This document shows positions 32,105 to 41,524 of a DNA stretch of 64,000 nt, in pieces. A program made the translations under genes and the position numbers. The notes under the pieces were generated by a model. That model was not told the DNA's origin. It worked only from the letters and a program-made list of their open reading frames with translations, and ran no database searches. Every line of letters begins with the position of its first letter. Positions within the stretch are counted from its first letter, which is position 1. The stretch comes from CAVRAW01 sp963716135 (GTDB lineage: Bacteria; Planctomycetota; Planctomycetia; Pirellulales; JADZDJ01), in the NCBI GenBank assembly GCA_963716135.1, contig OY970289.1, forward strand, positions 2,666,001 to 2,730,000, given 5' to 3'.

Positions 32105-32748
32105 AGCCCACCGAATTGATGTCCAACTCCCCAAGATCCGCCGATTCGGTCGCCAATCCTGCACCGGCGCCGGACCGCGCCACAAAGCAGCAGCCGTGGG
32201 TCGACCTCGCCGCATTCCGCAACGATGAATACTCTCCCGGCCGCGGACCGCTGATGCGCACGGCCTGGTACGTCGTCAGCCTCGTCATTTTTGAAAGCGG
32301 CTGGTTCCCGTTGAGCCGGCTGAAGGCGTCGCTGTTGCGCGTCTTCGGAGCGCGCATCGGCCAACGTCTGGTGATCAAGCCGAATGTGCGAATCAAATAC
32401 CCGTGGCGATTAACTATCGGCGACCATTGCTGGCTCGGCCAAGGCGTCTGGATCGACAACCTGGCCGACGTTCGCCTGGGCGATCATGTTTGCATTTCCC
32501 AAGGCGCCTATTTGTGCACCGGCAGCCACGATTATCGACGTCGCACGTTCGACCTGATCACCGCGCCCATCGTTGTCGAAAGCGGCGCATGGATCGGAGC
32601 CGGGGCAATCGTGCTGCCCAACTGCATTGTCGGGAGCAATTCTTTGGTCGCAGCCGGCGCCGTGGTTCGCCCGTCCGTAGGTCCGACCGAAATCGTGGCA
32701 GGTAATCCTGCTCGGGTTGTGGGCCATCGTTCGGAGCCTCGAGAATGA
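32101..32748 (+). CDS. WcaF-type O-acetyltransferase (left-handed beta-helix)
   Basis: Hexapeptide-repeat acetyltransferase of 215 residues, likely to O-acetylate a sugar with acetyl-CoA. The WcaF-type N-terminus is present (DLAAFRNDEYSPGRGPLMRTAWYVV), then ARIGQRLVIKPNVRIKYPWRLTIGDHCWLGQGVWIDN, and the catalytic His region LCTGSHDYRRRTFDL. The repeats end with AGAIVLPNCIVGSNSLVAAGAVV. Last gene of the plus-strand sugar operon. The next 150 bases are non-coding and carry palindromes. Confidence 0.88.
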   Translation: MKPTELMSNSPRSADSVANPAPAPDRATKQQPWVDLAAFRNDEYSPGRGPLMRTAWYVVSLVIFESGWFPLSRLKASLLRVFGARIGQRLVIKPNVRIKYPWRLTIGDHCWLGQGVWIDNLADVRLGDHVCISQGAYLCTGSHDYRRRTFDLITAPIVVESGAWIGAGAIVLPNCIVGSNSLVAAGAVVRPSVGPTEIVAGNPARVVGHRSEPRE

Positions 32749-32753
32749 CGCTC

Positions 32754-32771
32754 ATTGCGCAAATGCGCAAT
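32754..32771. repeat. Perfect palindrome ATTGCGCA-AA-TGCGCAAT
   Basis: An 8-base inverted repeat with a 2-base centre lies 6 bases after the WcaF-type gene. It contains two TGCGCA half-sites, and two more follow at 32784-32799. The loop is too short for a good RNA hairpin and no T-tract follows, so a protein-binding operator is more likely than a terminator. Function unknown. Confidence 0.5.
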
Positions 32772-32783
32772 TCTGTATCGTTG

Positions 32784-32799
32784 TTGCGCAAAACTGCGC
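32784..32799. repeat. Second, imperfect TGCGC inverted repeat
   Basis: TTGCGCA, four bases, then TGCGC: a related inverted repeat 13 bases after the first palindrome and directly before the TTGACCC element of the first PEP-CTERM gene. Together the two repeats give four TGCGC half-sites in 46 bases, a spacing compatible with cooperative repressor or activator binding. Confidence 0.4.
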
Positions 32800-32806
32800 C
32801 GGTTCA

Positions 32807-32813
32807 TTGACCC
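32807..32813 (+). promoter_or_regulatory. TTGACCC -35-like element upstream of the first PEP-CTERM gene
   Basis: TTGACCC occurs 89 bases before the GTG of the PEP-CTERM gene at 32902. Identical TTGACCC heptamers precede the other two PEP-CTERM genes (33289, 34261). A matching -10 is not obvious at 16-18 bases here (the nearest TA-rich hexamers are off-spacing), so the promoter call is weak and rests on the shared motif. Confidence 0.3.
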
Positions 32814-32901
32814 GCTCGTGGTTATCGTTCAAACTATTCGTGCCTTGACGTGACTTGCCAGGCCGCTGGAACGGAGAACAGGCAACGAAAGGAAGCCGTT
32901 C

Positions 32902-33252
32902 GTGGCGGGCCGAAAAGTAGCGATTTGTGCGTCTCTCTGCGCTGCCCTGGCGGGGGGTTTGCTTGCCGGCGCCCCGTCGTTGGCCCTTGCCGACCCCATG
33001 AACTCGGCCATCTCGGCAGCGGTTCGGGAAGTCCCCCCCTCCGGCGTGCTGAACTGGCTTCCCCAGGGCCCGTTGGCCGACGCCAACGACCCCACGACGG
33101 TCTCATTTGGAGACGCTCCCGCGATCGTTCCCAGCGTTCCTGAGCCTTGGAATTACGTGTCTGCCATCGCCACAATAATTCCCGTCGGCTTGCTCTATTG
33201 GGGCCTACGTAAGGGGGCCAGGCACAACCCCCGAAAATCGAGCAAATCCTAG
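32902..33252 (+). CDS. Small PEP-CTERM sorting-signal protein
   Basis: Secreted protein of 116 residues. The signal peptide (about residues 1-31: basic start, hydrophobic core ICASLCAALAGGLLAG, cut near ALADP) is followed by only about 50 residues of mature chain. The C-terminal sorting signal is VPEPWNYVSAIATIIPVGLL, then WGLRKGARHNPRK: PEP motif, membrane helix with an internal P-V-G-L, and a basic tail. The GTG start is supported by AAAGGAAG 7-10 bases upstream. Probably anchored or processed by an exosortase not present here. The mature part is not recognised. Confidence 0.75.
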   Translation: MAGRKVAICASLCAALAGGLLAGAPSLALADPMNSAISAAVREVPPSGVLNWLPQGPLADANDPTTVSFGDAPAIVPSVPEPWNYVSAIATIIPVGLLYWGLRKGARHNPRKSSKS

Positions 33253-33288
33253 GCTAGAAAGCTTTTATTGAATATTCCTAAAAAGTCG

Positions 33289-33316
33289 TTGACCCGGCCG
33301 TTTTCCGTGTTACCAT
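33289..33316 (+). promoter_or_regulatory. Sigma70-like promoter of the second PEP-CTERM gene
   Basis: TTGACC (33289-33294), 16-base spacer, TACCAT (33311-33316). A purine-rich GAGGAG follows at 33335-33340, before GTG 33344. The same -35 sequence extended by C is found before the two neighbouring PEP-CTERM genes. Confidence 0.45.
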
Positions 33317-33427
33317 CTGGTTTAATCCATCGGTGAGGAGCAAGTGGGAGGGGCGGATCGTATTGCTAGCGTGATCGGCCAATTCAGCTCTGAAACTTGC
33401 TCGTTTGAAGCTGCAACTTTGATAAAT

Positions 33428-34222
33428 ATGGGAACGCTGATGACTTCCGCAAACAGGATTCTTGCGACCTTGACTGTTGCCCTCGTTGTCACGGCGCTGG
33501 CGCAGCCATTGATGGGCGATCCTCTCATCCTCACCATTTCAAGAACGGATTCTTCGTTCTCGCCGATTGCATCGACAACTCTTGATACCGCCATTCTTCC
33601 TCCAGGCTCGCAGGATTCAGCGGTCTTGTCCCCCGGACTGATCTCGTTCTATAACACCACGTACGGTGCTGGACTGACGAATCCCTTCGCTGGCACCGGA
33701 GTCACGTGGGTCGTCTCCGGCCAGGTCAACGTTCCGGGTAATGTCGACGAAGGCGTGCTCCAAGGCGGCACCATCACATTGCATAATTCAACCGCCACCA
33801 CTTACTACGCGCAAGTCATCATCGAAGGCGGTAACTATACATTGCCAGCCAGTGCCGGCGACACCGTCCTCGCCACAGCATCATTTTCCGCCTCCACCGT
33901 GACGGATGGCTCGGCATGGTTGTACTCCTACATCGATGCCACGTTAGTTGGCAATGTCTGGTATAACTCTCCCTCGGTTGGTCCCGACCTGTCGATTCTG
34001 TACTCCCGGGGCGTCACCTATCGCCTGAAGCAAATCTTCGACATCACCCTCAATGGGAATCCAACCAACGATCCGCTTTCCAATATCAATATCAGCGTCA
34101 CCACGACGGTTACCCCCGTTTCGGAACCGTGGACCGTCGCGACGCTGTTTGCCATGATTCTGCCCATCGGTTTGCTGTTCCATCATTTACGTCAGCGCAA
34201 GCAGTTGGCCTACACCTCCTGA
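33428..34222 (+). CDS. PEP-CTERM-type secreted protein with SEP variant signal
   Basis: Secreted protein of about 264 residues. The signal peptide is around residues 5-28 (MTSANRILATLTVALVVTAL). The mature part is rich in Thr, Ser, Gly and beta-type residues (VVSGQVNVPG, GGTITLHNSTATTYYAQV) and looks like a beta-sandwich surface domain, not assigned to a family. The C-terminus VSEPWTVATLFAMILPIGLL then HHLRQRK has S-E-P in place of P-E-P but the same spacing to P-I-G-L as its neighbours. Possible starts are GTG 33344 (good GAGGAG spacing, but a 32-residue extension before the signal core), ATG 33428 and ATG 33440. I use 33428 as a compromise. Confidence 0.65.
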   Translation: MGTLMTSANRILATLTVALVVTALAQPLMGDPLILTISRTDSSFSPIASTTLDTAILPPGSQDSAVLSPGLISFYNTTYGAGLTNPFAGTGVTWVVSGQVNVPGNVDEGVLQGGTITLHNSTATTYYAQVIIEGGNYTLPASAGDTVLATASFSASTVTDGSAWLYSYIDATLVGNVWYNSPSVGPDLSILYSRGVTYRLKQIFDITLNGNPTNDPLSNINISVTTTVTPVSEPWTVATLFAMILPIGLLFHHLRQRKQLAYTS

Positions 34223-34260
34223 ATTCGTCGTAGTTTGTCGGTAAGAACCTTACAATTTGA

Positions 34261-34289
34261 TTGACCCCCCTGTAATATTTCGCTAGCAT
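34261..34289 (+). promoter_or_regulatory. Sigma70-like promoter of the third PEP-CTERM gene
   Basis: TTGACC (34261-34266, followed by a C-run), 17-base spacer, TAGCAT (34284-34289), 55 bases before the ATG. Spacing and -35 match the promoter at 33289, which suggests co-regulation of the PEP-CTERM genes as separate units rather than one operon. Confidence 0.45.
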
Positions 34290-34343
34290 GTTGTTGAGCC
34301 TTTGAAACGGCAACAGTGTGCAAGTGAGCATTAGGGATCGCTC

Positions 34344-35128
34344 ATGACGTTCAACGGAAGATTTTGCTTCTTGATTCTGGCGGTAGGTCTCCTCTTGGCG
34401 ACCTTCTCCTCAGCCGCCTTGGCAGCCGGTGATACCGTTGCCATTACCATCGAGAAATGGACTTCCAGTTTTGGCAGTCTGTCGGGCTCGACGGGTCCCA
34501 TGGTTGTGGATGAAGACGACGCGGGTGTCTTTACCTTTAGCGGGTTCTATGTGCCCACGTTCGATGCCGACCCGTTCTCTGGAGCATTGGACGTGAACGT
34601 CATCTTCGCGCTCGACAGCACCTCGACCGATAGTGCTTTGCTCAACTCCAACGTCGATATCAAAAAAGACAGCACCAGCGACACCTCCCAATACTGGATC
34701 AAGGTATTTGTTGAGAAAAAAGCGCAACCGCCAGTGGTGGCTCCGCTTATGCTAGTAGTCCTGGCTACACGTATCCCAGTGGCAGCCCACTTTCGGCCTC
34801 CACTACTTATTCTCAGACGACCGCCAGTTTCGCCGACGGGACTATGTCGAGCTTGATCAAGGATGGCTCCAACAGCACGGGCCTTGGCTCCGCGACCATC
34901 CCTGGCTCGCTTGCCTCCGGATCGGGAAGCTTCACGCGCACCGATGCGACCTACGACATCGTGCAGGAATACGACGTGCATTTGACTACCAACGGCAACG
35001 CACATGTCGAAGTTCTGATGACCACGACCGTGGTTCCCGAACCCGTGACCATCCTTTCGGCTTTGATTGGCCTGGTGCCCATGGGTCTCATGGTTCGGTC
35101 GATTCGGCGCCGCAATGTGGTTGGCTAG
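34344..35128 (+). CDS. PEP-CTERM secreted protein, frame change at an A6 run
   Basis: Secreted protein of about 261 residues. The signal peptide is FCFLILAVGLLLATFSSAALA (about residues 7-28). The mature domain is acidic and Thr/Ser-rich (YVPTFDADPFSGALDVNVIFALD). Frame 3 would end at 34856, but at the A6 run near 34718 frame 2 takes over (SATASGGSAYASSPGYTYPSG) and reaches the sorting signal VVPEPVTILSALIGLVPMGL followed by the basic SIRRRN tail. One missing A is inferred. Same EP-to-P spacing as in the two preceding proteins. Confidence 0.7.
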
Positions 35129-35307
35129 GCGATTCCGCCTGCCCCGGTAGACTCTCTCTCGAAAACTTCGGGCATCTTTGTCGGTGTTCTTCGTAGAGAA
35201 ACTCGTTCTTTCCCTTCACTGCTTCCCTCGCCGCTGCGCAGTGATTAGCTTGGATTTAAGGCAGCGGCTGGCTTCGCCCCCGTATTTCCCGACTGGGAGG
35301 CTTGCTC

Positions 35308-38300
35308 ATGCGAAGGCCTAACCTTCGGTTCATCGCCACATGCGCCGTGATTGCAGCGGTTGTCGTCTTTGCGGCGCACCTTGTTCACGGCGTTCAAACC
35401 AAACACACCGCCAAAATTCTTCTGCTGCAAGCCCGGCAACTGCGCAAAAAAACGACCTGGCCGCCGCCGCCGGCTACTATCAACGCTATGTCCATTTCGC
35501 TCCCGATGATACCGATGCCCTCGCCGAATTCGGTTTCACGCTAGCCGACCTCTCAAGGTCGAAGACCAACGCCATTTTAGTGCTGGAGCAGGTCTTGCGG
35601 CGCGATCCGAAATACCCCGGCGTGCGACGCCGCCTGGTGGAATTGGATTTGAAATCCAATCGCTATGCCGACGCCAAAGTCCACTTGCAGAATTATTTGT
35701 TGAAGGAGCAACCCGAGGACGGCCAACTCTGGTTCCAACTAGGTCAGTGCCAAGAGGGCGATCAAACGTACGATGTCGCTCTGGAAAGCTATCGCCAGGC
35801 CATCCAATGCAAGCCTGATATGTGGGAGGCATACCTCCGCCGGGCCGTCGTGCTGCGCAGGCACCTCGAGCGGCCCGACGCAGCCGACAAGGAAATGGAT
35901 TCCATGGTCGAGCAAAATGCCAAACTGCCCGAGGTCTACCATGCCCGTTCGCAATACTGGCTCGAATATAACCAGCCGGAAAAGGCAATGGCGGACGCGG
36001 AGAAGGCGATCGCTTTAAACGACCAAAACACTACGTATCTTCTGTTTGCCGCCACCGTCGCGCAAGAATTGAAGAAGTTCGATAAGGCGGAAGAATATGT
36101 TTCGCGCGCCATGAAGCTGGACAATCATGATCCCAAGGTATATCAAGTTGCTTCTCACTTGGCGCTAGTCCGCTCGGACCGCGACAAAGCACTGGGGCTG
36201 CTCAATCAGGGCCTTTCAGTCCGCCCCAATCATCCCGACTTGCTGTGGGAGCTGGGCAACCTGCAGATCGATCGTGGCGATTTTGACGGCGCCCGCAAGA
36301 CCGTCAAAATTCTGAATCGTGCGACCAACGATCGTGCACTTCCGGAGTTGCTGGAAGCGCGGATCTTGCTTCAAGAGGGAGACGTCCTGGCGGCAGTCAC
36401 CCGATTCGAAAAACTCAGCCCGCTGTTGGTCAGCCGGCCCGATCTGCAAAAGCTGAATGATTTTTCATTGGGCCTCTGTTACGAACAAGTGGGTTACCCC
36501 GATCAGAAACTGGCGGCTTATCGACGCGCCGTGGAAGACGATCCGCGGTGGTTGCCTGCGCGGTGGGGTTTGGCGGCCGCTCTGGCTTCCGTCGGCAAGA
36601 TGGACGAAGCCGTCGATAGCTATCAGCGCGTCGTGCAAGCCGCCGCCGATTCGGCGCCCGCCTGGCGGGAATTCACGCGGGCGTTGATTGTCCAGCAGAT
36701 TCGCCGGCCCAAAGAGCAACGTGATTGGAAGCGCGCCGAAGAAGCGCTGGAAACCGCCGCCCGGCTGGCTCCCGATGCTCCCGAATTGACCATCTTACGA
36801 ACCGAGTTGCTCGTGGCCCAAGGCGACAAAGATGGTGCCGCCGAAGTGCTTGCCAAGGCCACTAAGGACCATCCGGACGACGTCCACTTCTGGATCTGCC
36901 AGGCCGCGCTGGCTTACCGCCTCGGAAAGACCGACGACGCACGCAAGTTCCTTGACGACGCCGAAGCAAAACTGGGCGATCTCCCCCAGATCCGCTTGGA
37001 GAGAATTCGTGAAACGATGTCGACGGACCAGAAGCTTAGTGCCGACGAATTGGCCAAGCTCCAAACGGGTTGGGATAAATTCTCCAAGGACGACCAGTTT
37101 GCATTAGCGCGTCAAATGGCCGTGATGTACACCACGTTAGGCGATACCGCTCAAGCCGAAGCCTTTTGGACCAAGGCGGTTTCGCTGCGCCCCGAGTATT
37201 TGCCCGGGTATTTGTTCCTGTTCGACGCCGTGGTGGCGCGAAAAGATCAAAAGCGTCTGACTGAGCTGCTTAACCAGATCGAGAAGATCGAAGGCCGCGA
37301 GCGCGGACCTCTCTGGTGCTATGGCGAAGCCGCCCGCCTGGTCCTGCTGGCCGAAACGGACAAGTCTCAACTCACCCAGGCTCGGAACTGCCTGGCGGAG
37401 GCTCTGGTGCAGCGGCCGCGCTGGGCGCGCGCTTTCGTGCTCATGGGCGATGCCGATGCGCTGGATGGGAATATGGCCGCCGCTACGGAGCATTATCAGT
37501 CCGCCGTCGAACTGGGTGAGCGCAATCCCTCGGTCATTCGCAACCTGGTGGTGCTGCTATATAAGCGGCAGCGATTCGCCGAAGCGGATCAGTTATTAAG
37601 AAAACTGGAAACCCAGCAAGCTCCGTTTTCGCTGGACCTGGAGCGATTGGCTTCCGAAGTGTCGTGGCGCACGGAAGATTTGAACCGCGCATTGGAGCTG
37701 GCCAAGAAAACCACCGAATCGGCCAAAACCGTAGACGATTATCTGTGGCTGGGCCAGCTGCTAACACTGGCCAAACAAACCGCCGAGGCAGAACAGGCCT
37801 TCCGCAATGCGACTCAAGTCGCCCCCCAAGAACTCCGTGCGTGGCAAGCGCTGGTGCAGCACGAATGTCGCCAGAAAGATATCGACAAGATCGAGCGCAC
37901 ATTGCAGGACGCAGCCGGCAAAATCCCGCCTGAGCGAATCGCCATGATTCATGCCCAGGCCCTGACCGTCCTCAAGAAGCCCGATGAAGCCGCCGCGGAA
38001 TATGAACGGGCGATGAAGCTCAACCCCAACGACAGCAAAGTCCTGGCCAGCGCCGCCGAATTCTTCATGGTTCGTCGCGATCTGGCTCGGGCTGAGACGC
38101 TGCTGCGAAACCTGCTCGACCCCGCGGTTGACTGCACCCCCGAGGAACGGATTATCGCCCGACGACACTTGGCTTTGGTGCTGGCCAGCAACAGGCAGTT
38201 CCCGAAGGTGAACGAAGCTCTGCTTCTGCTGAAACGCAACGAGCAACAATTGCTTGCCGCCAGCCCCGACGACCAACGGGTTAAGGCGGTTGTGATGTCG

Positions 38301-39492
38301 GCCATCCCGGGACACGATGCGCGAGCAGGCCATCACCATGCTCGAACAACTCGTCCAGAATGAAACTCCTCAGCCGGGCGACCACTTCCTGCTGTCCCAG
38401 CTGTACGAAGCGGAAGGTCGTTGGCCCGATTCGCGCCGCGAACTTCAACGCTTGATCGGTTCGGTGACGGAAACGCCGCCGCTGTTTCTGGCCGCTTATA
38501 TCCGCGCCTTGCTCGACCATAACGAAGTGCACGAGGCCAAAATGTGGTTGACGCGCTGGCAAACGCTGCATCCCGACGAATCCGACACCGCCGAATTTCA
38601 AGCCGAGGTCGACGTCGCGGATAAAAAGTATGATCACGCGGTGGAAGTTATCACCAAACAATCGCAAAAACCGGCGACCGCGTCGGGCAAACCCTGGGCC
38701 GCGGATATGTTGGAAAAAATGGCGTTTAAATGCCAGGATCCCGACGGCGCAAAGGTGCTGAAGGAAGGGGCGGAGCGCGCCTACCGAGATGCCGCCCAAC
38801 AAGAGCAGCGCCAAAATTTGGAGCTGGCGAATTACCTCGCCCGCCAAGGTCGCATCACCGAAGCCGTCGATCTGTGCTTCGACTTCGTCTCGAAATCGCC
38901 CGAAAAAGCCGGCGAGGCTTTGCTCTCTGCCGTGGGCGCCGTCTGTCAGCCGCAGGCGCCGTCCGCCGATCGAGAGCGCGTCGAAAAGTTGGTTCGACAA
39001 CATCTCGACCAGGAAAATAATCAACCCCACCTGGCCACCGCCATGGGCACGCTCTATGAATCGCAAGCTCGCTACGACGAAGCGATCAAAGCCTATCGCC
39101 AGGCGGTCGAGCTCGATCCCAATGACATCGTGGCCCTCAATAACATTGCCCTGTTGCTTTCGCATCAGGGCAATCCACAGCAGGCGCTAACCTTCGTACA
39201 GCATGCCTTGTCGGTCGCGGGCCCCAGACCCGATTTGTTGGATTCGCAAGGCACAGTTCGTCTGGCGATGGCTGATAACGACGGCGCGATCGCCGACTTC
39301 TCGTCCGCGGTGGCCGATAAGCCCAGCGCCACGCGGTGGCTGCACTTGGCCATCGCTCAGCTCCGGGCCCACCATACTGAGGACGCCGGAAAGTCGTTCG
39401 ACCACGCCTTGGCGCTCGGTCTGACTCCGAAGCAGGTGCACCCGTTCGACCAATCCGACTACGCCACGCTGAATACCCAGTTCGCTCATTAA
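35308..39492 (+). CDS. Giant TPR-repeat protein with N-terminal membrane anchor, two frame changes
   Basis: Single protein of about 1,394 residues when two frame changes are repaired: an A7 run near 35448 (frame 1 to 3) and near 38300 in a CCCGGG stretch (frame 3 to 1). The N-terminus has one hydrophobic helix (IATCAVIAAVVVFAAHLVHG, about residues 8-27), so it is membrane-anchored or secreted. The rest is tandem tetratricopeptide helices, for example AAGYYQRYVHFAPDDTDALA, AMADAEKAIALNDQN and the clear final TPR YDEAIKAYRQAVELDPNDIVALNN. It resembles in layout the PrsT-type TPR proteins of PEP-CTERM/exopolysaccharide loci. The start is ATG 35308 with GGGAGG 7 bases upstream. Confidence 0.75.
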
Positions 39493-39509
39493 TCATCAGG
39501 ATCGAAGTC

Positions 39510-40229
39510 GTGACGCGTGAGAAATCAAACGGCAAGCTTGCCGCCAGCCGCCCCGGCCAGCGTCCGACGGTCTTCGTCATCGATCCCGATCCATCGTCTG
39601 CAAAGTTTATCGTTGATCTGGTTCGAGCACACAATCTGCCCGTGCTGCACTTCCTCTCGGGCGAAGATTTTTGGGAAGCCCTCGACGGCCCTGAGGCCGG
39701 TTGCGTCGTGACCGAAATCGATTTGCCTGGGCTCGACGGACTTCAATTGTACGACCGCATGGTCGCCGCCAATATGCTGTTGCCCGTCGTGATGGTCGCC
39801 GCCGAAAGCGACGTGGCAGTGGCCGTACGAGCGATGAAGTCCGGCGTGATGGACTTTCTGGAAAAGCCCTGCCATCCGCTGGAACTATGGGAAGCAATCC
39901 AGCAGGCGATCGAAAAGCATCGCGTTCGAGCGGAAGCGGCGACCGTCAGCGCTCAAATCCGCGCTTGCCTCGAAAGTCTCACTGATGAGGAAGAACTGGT
40001 AATGCGCATGGTTTTGGATGGCAAACCCAATAAAACCATCGCCCACCAATTGCGTTTGAGCGTTCGGACCATCGACTTTCGTCGGGCCAGTATCCTGCGA
40101 AAGATGCAGGCTGGTACGTTGGTCGAGCTGGCCCAAACTTTGACGATGGTCGGATATTCATTCCGTTCGCCTCCAGGCCGTTTGGCTTTGCCCGGACCCA
40201 GCCGCCAAGTCTCAACCCCGCGCCCCTAG
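39510..40229 (+). CDS. FixJ/LuxR-type response regulator with degenerate receiver
   Basis: Two-domain regulator of 239 residues: receiver (about 20-135) and LuxR-type helix-turn-helix (about 158-215, LTDEEELVMRMVLDGKPNKT, SVRTIDFRRASILRKMQ). The usual phospho-acceptor Asp is Glu69 (VVTEIDLPGLDG). The acidic pair is D25-P26 instead of two acids. The switch lysine is present (LEKP, K119). Phosphorylation is therefore unlikely by the usual route, and the Glu may mimic the active state. It starts (GTG) 17 bases after the TPR gene, so it is probably co-transcribed and may control the PEP-CTERM or sugar genes. No histidine kinase is nearby. Confidence 0.82.
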   Translation: MTREKSNGKLAASRPGQRPTVFVIDPDPSSAKFIVDLVRAHNLPVLHFLSGEDFWEALDGPEAGCVVTEIDLPGLDGLQLYDRMVAANMLLPVVMVAAESDVAVAVRAMKSGVMDFLEKPCHPLELWEAIQQAIEKHRVRAEAATVSAQIRACLESLTDEEELVMRMVLDGKPNKTIAHQLRLSVRTIDFRRASILRKMQAGTLVELAQTLTMVGYSFRSPPGRLALPGPSRQVSTPRP

Positions 40230-40398
40230 CACAGTCAAATTCGGCCTAAACTGCGTTGCAGCAGCCTTTTCCCCTGCCGGCCATCCGAGATGCTGCTTAC
40301 GCTGCGGCCGTGCAGTGATTATTCTGTTAGTGTAGATTTACCTGTCGATAAACCCGCGTAACTCACCTCATTCGACCAATTCCGCAAGGCGTTCGTCC

Positions 40399-41448
40399 AT
40401 GACCAATAACTCGCCACGAGCATTCATTACCGGCATCACTGGCCAGGATGGATCGTACTTGACCGAAATGCTCTTGGCCAAAGGGTACGAGGTGCATGGC
40501 CTCATCCGACGGTCCAGCACTTTTAATACCTCTCGGATTGAGCACCTGTATACCGATCCCCACGAACTTGGTGCTCGCCTGAAGCTCCACTACGGCGATC
40601 TCACCGATGCCAATGGGTTGGTGCGGTTGGTGCGCGAAGTCCGTCCGAACGAGGTCTACAATTTGGGCGCTCAAAGCCATGTACGGGTGAGCTTTTTTCA
40701 ACCCGTGTACACGGCCGAAGCCGGCGGCATCGGCACGCTCAAGCTGCTGGAAGCCGTTCGTGATTTTCAGGATTCGTCCGGCCAGCAAGTGCGCTTTTAT
40801 CAAGCTTCCAGTTCGGAAATGTTCGGCAAGGTAACCGAAACGCCCCAGCGCGAAACCACGCAATTCCATCCCCGCTCCCCGTACGCCGTGGCCAAGTTGT
40901 ATTCGCATTGGATCACAGTGAATTATCGCGAAAGCTATGGATTGCATGCGTCCTGTGGCATTTTGTTCAATCACGAATCGCCTCGCCGCGGCGAAACGTT
41001 CGTCACCCGCAAAATCACCCGCGCCGCCACCCGCATCAAGCTCGGCCTGCAGGAACACCTGTATCTGGGCAACCTGGAAGCACGGCGCGATTGGGGGTTT
41101 GCCGGCGATTACGTTGAAGCCATGTGGCTGATGCTGCAACAAGAAACGCCCGACGATTACGCCGTCGCCACCGGCGAAGTGCACTCCGTTCGTGAATTTT
41201 GCCAGCGCGCTTTCGAGCGCATTGGGTTAGATTATCGTGACTACGTTAAGACCGATCCGCGTTACCTGCGCCCCGCCGAAGTCGACTTCTTGCTCGGCGA
41301 CGCCACCAAGGCCCACACCAAATTGGGCTGGAAGCCGCGAGTGTCCTTCGAACAACTTGTCGATCTGATGGTCGATGAAGATCTTGAACTCGCGAAGCAA
41401 GAACGAGTTTTGCAAGATAGTTGTTCCGGTTCCGGAGGCTTCGAATAA
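40399..41448 (+). CDS. gmd: GDP-mannose 4,6-dehydratase
   Basis: Converts GDP-D-mannose to GDP-4-keto-6-deoxymannose, the first step to GDP-L-fucose. 349 residues, usual length. The NADP-binding ITGITGQDGSYLTEMLL is at the N-terminus, SSSEMFG supplies the Ser/Glu catalytic pair, and Tyr162-x3-Lys166 (PYAVAK) is the short-chain dehydrogenase site. NHESPRRGETFVTRKIT is specific for Gmd. The 170 bases before it are non-coding and probably hold its promoter. Pairs with fcl 76 bases downstream. Confidence 0.95.
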   Translation: MTNNSPRAFITGITGQDGSYLTEMLLAKGYEVHGLIRRSSTFNTSRIEHLYTDPHELGARLKLHYGDLTDANGLVRLVREVRPNEVYNLGAQSHVRVSFFQPVYTAEAGGIGTLKLLEAVRDFQDSSGQQVRFYQASSSEMFGKVTETPQRETTQFHPRSPYAVAKLYSHWITVNYRESYGLHASCGILFNHESPRRGETFVTRKITRAATRIKLGLQEHLYLGNLEARRDWGFAGDYVEAMWLMLQQETPDDYAVATGEVHSVREFCQRAFERIGLDYRDYVKTDPRYLRPAEVDFLLGDATKAHTKLGWKPRVSFEQLVDLMVDEDLELAKQERVLQDSCSGSGGFE

Positions 41449-41496
41449 ATCCAGCCGCGATTGATTTCCCGCCTCGCGGTGGCGCCGAGCCATCGT

Positions 41497-41502
41497 TACA
41501 AT
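41497..41502 (+). promoter_or_regulatory. Possible -10 element (TACAAT) before fcl
   Basis: TACAAT lies 22 bases before the fcl ATG in the 76-base gap after gmd. The same hexamer is present before the phaA and phaE-like genes. No convincing -35 was found 17 bases upstream, so this is a weak call. Confidence 0.25.
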
Positions 41503-41524
41503 TTCCGCTAAGGCACTCCCCCTG

